A stretch of DNA of 64,000 nt from Dolichospermum sp. LEGE 00240 (GTDB taxonomy: Bacteria; Cyanobacteriota; Cyanobacteriia; Cyanobacteriales; Nostocaceae), in contig NZ_JADEVZ010000002.1 of NCBI RefSeq assembly GCF_015207875.1, positions 62,001-126,000 of the forward strand, in the 5' to 3' direction. Below, one piece after another: positions 59,442-64,000 of the stretch; the first letter of the stretch is position 1; the number at the start of each line of letters is the position of its first letter. The translations under genes and the position numbers were made by a program. A model generated the notes under the pieces. That model made no database searches, was not told where the DNA came from, and saw only the letters and a program-made list of their open reading frames with translations.

Positions 59442-59564
59442 TTTTAAAACCTTGGGATTGATAGCAATAACTACATTTGTCGAAGGTATCGCTCACCAGT
59501 ATATTTATAGGGTGCGTTAGATATAAAAAATCTGTTTATGTCTAACGCACTCTACTATAGATAT

Positions 59565-61820
59565 TTAGTTCTTCGGTGGATTTGGTGGACACCAGAAGAG
59601 ATTTTTACTCGAAACTCCCAGGGATTCTAAAATCCCTTTCATCACATCTGTACAGTACATCCAATGTCCCAAATCGTCATACATTCGATCAGGATTAAAC
59701 TCGAAATTGTCATGTAATACATTAGGCAGATTTGAGAACTCATCAGAGGATTGGGGGGAAAGAATCAACAGTTGAAAAGGCTTACCTTGACATTGTTTTT
59801 CCAACTTATTCAACAGATCAATTACTCCACCTCGGTCAGCAATTCCTGTGCGAATAAATAGCACTTGATCACAATGATCGAGGGCGTACCAAAACCTTTG
59901 AGAACGTGCGGTATAACGGACTCGCATCCGTTCATAGATAGGAGACATATCGTTAACAGGGTCTTCCGTGTCCTCAACTTCATGGGCAAAGGATAGACCC
60001 CCCCATTTGCTATGATAAATTCTGCGTTCCTCGGAATTGTAATGCAGCAAATGAGGATTCCACATATCATAAAAACGGTTTTCAATGATATCTGCAATAT
60101 CTGCAATCTTGGTAGTGCGGGTCAAATCAAAGGGAAAAGCTGGACCATCGTATTCCATCTTATACAACATCATGCGGACAGCACAGCGATCGCCTAAAGG
60201 TAGAATAGCCACACGGCTAATGTCTGATAATTGACATTTATATTGCAAAAATACTGCTGATTTCGGTGGTGCTTTCACTCGGCTTTCTAAGCCATCCCTA
60301 CCAATCATCATGGTGCGAAAAGGTGCATCGGGATGAAGGGGATCTTCATATACACCGGATGGTATGGCTTTTAATGCTTTGCGAATTTCCGGCCACATTG
60401 GCTGGATATTGTACTCATTATCTGATTCGTTGATCATCCAGATGTGATGTTCGTCTTTTTGTAAAATCCCCAGATGCCCATCATAGAATAAAACCTGGGA
60501 GTTATTCGGTGCAAAAAGATTGAAAGCCGCACTGTATTCCAAATCAGCACCAGGGGGAATATTCACGGTTGTGGAGATAGTTCCATTCTCTTGCACCGCA
60601 AAGAAAGGGAGTATGCCTTTTTCAGCATTTTTGGCAATGTAAATACCGGGGATTAATCCTGCCTTATTTTGCAGCACAGTTTGTAATTCTTGCCAATAGG
60701 GAGCAATGGTATAATTATACTTAGATGGATTTCTCATCCGCAAACTCTTCTCCTCGATACAGGCACAGACATAGAAACCTGCGTTATCAAGGTAAATGGG
60801 AATTTCGTTCGGTTGCCAGAAGCGTTGTTTTTCTTTTGCTAATTCCTCTTTTTCAATTTGGAAGAGACTCAGATCAATTGCCTCATACATCAGATTATGA
60901 CCGATGGTGTTAGGGTGAGATGGGTCAAAAGATATTCCCTCTTGCCAGCGTCCCTGACCATTATCTAATGGTGCTAACCAATCCAAAACCGGCACACCCC
61001 AATTCAACATTCGGTTGTGTGTATCTTTCAACAACCAATGATGTTCAGGGGAAAAGTCGCCATTGGGATAGACACCACCGAGAATGGGACGTGCGCCCAG
61101 TGTCCGGGTCATTTTTACCAACTGCTGCAAGCCACTTTCAAACCGTCGCTGTACTGCCCTGCGTTCGTGGGGAGAACAATAGGCTAACCCTTCGTTACCC
61201 AGAGATAGGGCAATAATTACTATATCTGGTTTTTCTGGGGTGACAACTGAGGCAAATCGAGCGATCGTTCTGCTGACATTTGCGCCCGATTCTGATAGAT
61301 TTATGACTTGATGCCCATATTTTTGCTGCAACTCCTCTGCCAACTGCCAAGCCCAACCCCTCAATAACCAAGCTTTATAGCCCAAGGCGACAGAACTGCC
61401 AATCACGACTATTTTCAGACCACCCGAATCTTTTTCAATGGGTTTAATCTCACTCACATCCCGAAAGTATCCGAAGGGATAGGGCTGTAAATAACCATAG
61501 GCCCCATCATCCACAACAATAGTACCGGACTGTTGTTCACGGTTGATTGGTAGCCAACGGTTTGCACCCATAGCTTCCCATTGTCCATGTCCTTCGGCAT
61601 CAATGCGTACATACTTGTATTCAACTCTTTGGCAATTATCAGACTCCAAAGACGGTTGGATGTCAATGTCTTTATCTGTCCACCATAAAGGATAAAGATC
61701 GCCACTTGTCCGAAGATGAACACATTTGGTAATATCCCACAATCCCAATTCGGGAGTAGAACCGACGATACCAATGGATTCACCAGTTTGTGTGGAGGCA
61801 CTAACCTGGAATTGATACAT
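59565..61820 (-). CDS. CBM20-SGNH hydrolase-DUF1796 multidomain protein
   Basis: Three domains are visible in about 751 residues. The first, about 1-105, resembles a CBM20 starch-binding module (YQFQVSASTQTGESIGIVGS then LGLWDITKCVHLRTSG, later VEYKYVRIDAEGHGQWEAMG). The second, about 135-320, is an SGNH/GDSL hydrolase (IVVIGSSVALGYKAW; ALSLGNEG; SFDPSHPNTIGHN with the Asp-His pair). The last, about 530-700, is DUF1796 papain-like (VAILPLGDRCAVRMMLYKM; GPAFPFDLTRTTKIADI; SKWGGLSFAHEVED). I start at the ATG at 61820 because a CBM20 strand begins there; a GTG at 61904 adds 28 residues. It has no signal peptide. It probably acts on a polysaccharide or its acyl groups. Confidence 0.75.
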   Translation of the reverse strand: MYQFQVSASTQTGESIGIVGSTPELGLWDITKCVHLRTSGDLYPLWWTDKDIDIQPSLESDNCQRVEYKYVRIDAEGHGQWEAMGANRWLPINREQQSGTIVVDDGAYGYLQPYPFGYFRDVSEIKPIEKDSGGLKIVVIGSSVALGYKAWLLRGWAWQLAEELQQKYGHQVINLSESGANVSRTIARFASVVTPEKPDIVIIALSLGNEGLAYCSPHERRAVQRRFESGLQQLVKMTRTLGARPILGGVYPNGDFSPEHHWLLKDTHNRMLNWGVPVLDWLAPLDNGQGRWQEGISFDPSHPNTIGHNLMYEAIDLSLFQIEKEELAKEKQRFWQPNEIPIYLDNAGFYVCACIEEKSLRMRNPSKYNYTIAPYWQELQTVLQNKAGLIPGIYIAKNAEKGILPFFAVQENGTISTTVNIPPGADLEYSAAFNLFAPNNSQVLFYDGHLGILQKDEHHIWMINESDNEYNIQPMWPEIRKALKAIPSGVYEDPLHPDAPFRTMMIGRDGLESRVKAPPKSAVFLQYKCQLSDISRVAILPLGDRCAVRMMLYKMEYDGPAFPFDLTRTTKIADIADIIENRFYDMWNPHLLHYNSEERRIYHSKWGGLSFAHEVEDTEDPVNDMSPIYERMRVRYTARSQRFWYALDHCDQVLFIRTGIADRGGVIDLLNKLEKQCQGKPFQLLILSPQSSDEFSNLPNVLHDNFEFNPDRMYDDLGHWMYCTDVMKGILESLGVSSKNLFWCPPNPPKN

Positions 61821-62052
61821 ATGTTTTTGCTGGTTTAGGTGTACAATGCCATGGGTAAAGGCAAAATCCTGGCAAATACCTTGACAGACTATCACATAGA
61901 ACACCTAGTAAAGATAAAAAATATGTACATTTGTACCAAATTTTTTTACAGCGATTTTCGGATAAATGAACCACATTTTTTTGTCTGACGCAGAGGCGCA
62001 AAGGCGCAAAGAGGAATCAAGAGTGTGGTCTAAATACATGAAAAATGCTGTA

Positions 62053-62164
62053 AGTAGGTTGGCGTTAAAAATTGTCGTTGGGGGAAGGGAACAGGGAACA
62101 GGAATGGAGTTTTGGGCGATTTTACTTTTCTTCACATACCTTGAAATTTTGTGGTTGACCTACT
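62053..62164 (+). mobile_element. Second full copy of the AGTAGGT MITE
   Basis: This 112-base element starts AGTAGGTTGGCGTTAAAAAT and ends GTTGACCTACT, flanked by TA on both sides (62051-62052 and 62165-62166). It matches the element in hicA in both ends and in the central GGGCGATTTTAC. A 'gggaaca' short repeat lies inside. The remaining bases from 61821 to 62271 carry the 'acgcagaggcgc' repeat near 61988, an 'taaaatc' run at 62169-62197, and the valS promoter. Confidence 0.85.
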
Positions 62165-62271
62165 TAATCTAAAATCTAAAATCTAAAATCTAAAATTGCC
62201 AACAGATGACCAAGGTTTTCCACGCCTGTGGCAAAATTTAGTAAAGTTGTAATAAAATTAATATTCCCAGC

Positions 62272-64000
62272 ATGACTGTAACTATTCCTAATCTCCCCAG
62301 TCTTTACGAAGCCTTCTCCACAGAAGCCAAATGGCAAAAATTCTGGGAAGACAATCAAGTTTACAAAGCTGACCCCAACCACAAAGGCGAACCCTACTGC
62401 ATCGTTATCCCTCCACCTAACGTCACTGGCAGTTTGCACATGGGTCATGCTTTTGAGGGGGCCATCATTGACAGCCTGGTGCGTTACCACCGCATGAAAG
62501 GACGGAATACTCTATGGCTACCGGGAACTGACCACGCCAGCATTGCTGTACAAACGATTTTAGAAAAACAACTCAAAGCCGAGGGGAAAACTCGCCATGA
62601 TTTAGGGCGGGAAAAGTTCCTAGAACGGGCTTGGCAATGGAAGGCGGAATCTGGTGGGACAATTATTAATCAGTTAAAACGGTTAGGTGTATCCGTAGAC
62701 TGGAGCCGGGAACGCTTTACATTAGATGCGGGTTTATCAAAATCTGTTTTAGAAGCATTTATTCGCCTCCATGAAGAGGGATTAATTCATCGTAGTAACT
62801 ATTTGGTGAATTGGTGTCCCGCTTCTGGTTCAGCGGTGTCTGATTTAGAAGTAGAACCCAAAGAGGTAAATGGGAATCTGTGGTATTTCCGTTATCCCCT
62901 CAGCGACGGTTCGGGTTTTCTGGAAGTGGCGACAACTCGCCCGGAAACCATGTTAGGTGATACAGGTGTGGCGGTTAATCCCCATGACGACAGATATAAA
63001 CACCTGATTGGGAAAACCGTAACTTTACCAATTATGAACCGGGAAATCCCGATTATTGGTGATGAATTGGTGGACGCGACTTTCGGGACAGGTTGCGTGA
63101 AGGTGACACCCGCCCATGACCCCAATGACTTTGAAATGGGTCAACGTCATGATTTGCCGTTGATTAATATTATGAACAAAGACGGCACGCTGAATGAAAA
63201 TGCCGGTGATTTTCAAGGTCAAGACCGCTTTGTGGCGCGGAAAAATTTGGTAGCCCGTTTAGATGCTGAAGGTGTTTTAGTCAAGGTTGAGGAATATAAA
63301 CATACAGTACCTTATAGCGATCGCGGCAAAGTCCCCGTTGAACCGCTGCTTTCTACTCAATGGTTTGTGAAAATCCGCCCCCTAGCTGATAAAACCCTAG
63401 ATTTTTTCGATAATCAAGACTCCCCGGAAATTGTCCCCCAACGTTGGTCTAAAGTTTATCGTGATTGGTTAGTAAATCTGCGTGATTGGTGTATTTCTCG
63501 CCAGTTGTGGTGGGGTCATCAAATCCCCGCTTGGTATGCTGTCAGCGAAACCGAAGGAGAAATTACCGATTCTACACCTTATTTTGTCGCCCGTAATGAA
63601 GAGGAAGCGCTACAAAAAGCCAAAGTGCAATTTGGGGAAGATGTCAAATTAGTTCAAGACCCCGATGTTTTAGATACTTGGTTTTCCTCTGGACTGTGGC
63701 CATTTTCCACTTTAGGTTGGCCTGAGGAAACACCAGATTTAGCGGCCTATTACCCCACAGCGACCCTAGTAGCTGGATTTGATATTATCTTTTTCTGGGT
63801 AGCTAGAATGACGATGATGGGAACACATTTTACCGGAAAAATGCCGTTTAAAACTGTGTACATTCATGGTTTAGTTAGGGATGAAAATAATAAGAAAATG
63901 TCGAAATCAGCAAATAATGGGATTGACCCATTATTGTTGATTGCTAAATATGGAACTGATGCTTTACGCTATACCTTAATTAAGGAAGTTGCGGGTGCTG
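62272..64000 (+). CDS. valS: Valyl-tRNA synthetase, partial (3' end outside window)
   Basis: The first 576 or so codons of this class I synthetase are present, from ATG 62272. The HIGH-type motif lies in [15 protein letters not shown], the KMSKS motif in [12 protein letters not shown]. The editing domain (CP1) has [16 protein letters not shown] and [17 protein letters not shown]. Val-specific residues [16 protein letters not shown] and [18 protein letters not shown] are clear. It charges tRNA-Val. The anticodon-binding domain lies beyond the window. Confidence 0.98.
   Translation, partial: MTVTIPNLPSLYEAFSTEAKWQKFWEDNQVYKADPNHKGEPYCIVIPPPNVTGSLHMGHAFEGAIIDSLVRYHRMKGRNTLWLPGTDHASIAVQTILEKQLKAEGKTRHDLGREKFLERAWQWKAESGGTIINQLKRLGVSVDWSRERFTLDAGLSKSVLEAFIRLHEEGLIHRSNYLVNWCPASGSAVSDLEVEPKEVNGNLWYFRYPLSDGSGFLEVATTRPETMLGDTGVAVNPHDDRYKHLIGKTVTLPIMNREIPIIGDELVDATFGTGCVKVTPAHDPNDFEMGQRHDLPLINIMNKDGTLNENAGDFQGQDRFVARKNLVARLDAEGVLVKVEEYKHTVPYSDRGKVPVEPLLSTQWFVKIRPLADKTLDFFDNQDSPEIVPQRWSKVYRDWLVNLRDWCISRQLWWGHQIPAWYAVSETEGEITDSTPYFVARNEEEALQKAKVQFGEDVKLVQDPDVLDTWFSSGLWPFSTLGWPEETPDLAAYYPTATLVAGFDIIFFWVARMTMMGTHFTGKMPFKTVYIHGLVRDENNKKMSKSANNGIDPLLLIAKYGTDALRYTLIKEVAGA

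Overview
The window looks like chromosomal DNA from a filamentous, probably heterocyst-forming cyanobacterium of the Anabaena/Nostoc/Dolichospermum kind. The evidence is the many HIP1 palindromes (GCGATCGC) inside genes, heptamer tandem repeats (STRR type), low G+C coding style, and cyanobacterial housekeeping genes (ferredoxin-dependent sulfite reductase, long two-domain ThiE, an RppA/RppB-like two-component pair, an EGY-type site-2 protease). No species can be fixed from the sequence alone.

Layout. 1-2.3 kb: a P-loop ATPase cut by the window edge and its winged-helix partner. 2.5-22 kb: mostly housekeeping and envelope genes (lipoate ligase-like, YbjN, a SbnA-like PLP enzyme with a MOP-superfamily exporter, RppAB-like regulators, purH, site-2 protease, GHL10 glycosidase, thiS, thiE, an SLH/beta-helix protein), with a hicBA module whose hicA is broken by a miniature element. 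20.9-35.8 kb: a complete type III-B (Cmr) CRISPR-Cas locus. It runs from a divergent WYL regulator through csx18, cas1 and cas2, a leader, a 32-repeat array, cas10, cmr3, cmr4, cmr5, a fused cmr6-cmr1, and a CARF-HEPN effector. The processing enzyme Cas6 is absent from the locus; a cas6 gene sits about 21 kb downstream at 56.5 kb.

36-46 kb: an amidase, a D-cysteine desulfhydrase-like enzyme, Uma2, a two-gene ATPase-TOPRIM module resembling OLD/PARIS anti-phage systems, toxin-antitoxin genes and remnants, alaS, an orphan hicA and pyrF. 47-64 kb: sir (with an apparent ribbon-helix-helix tail), a degraded double-glycine peptide locus (precursor, HlyD fragment hit by a miniature element, glycosyltransferase), a conserved membrane/HTH pair, tRNA-Arg, dus, cas6, cysK, an eroded nuclease-like gene, a CBM20-SGNH-DUF1796 fusion protein, and the start of valS.

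How it fits together. Cas1/Cas2 build the array. Its transcript, read on the + strand, would be cut by a Cas6-type or host nuclease. Cmr proteins with Cas10 bind target RNA, and the intact Cas10 GGDD motif should make cyclic oligoadenylate to switch on the CARF-HEPN RNase. Two spacer pairs come from diverged versions of the same targets, which points to repeated exposure to one family of invaders. Around this, small non-autonomous elements and simple repeats have repeatedly landed in toxin-antitoxin and accessory genes, and in several places they supply the apparent N-termini of proteins.
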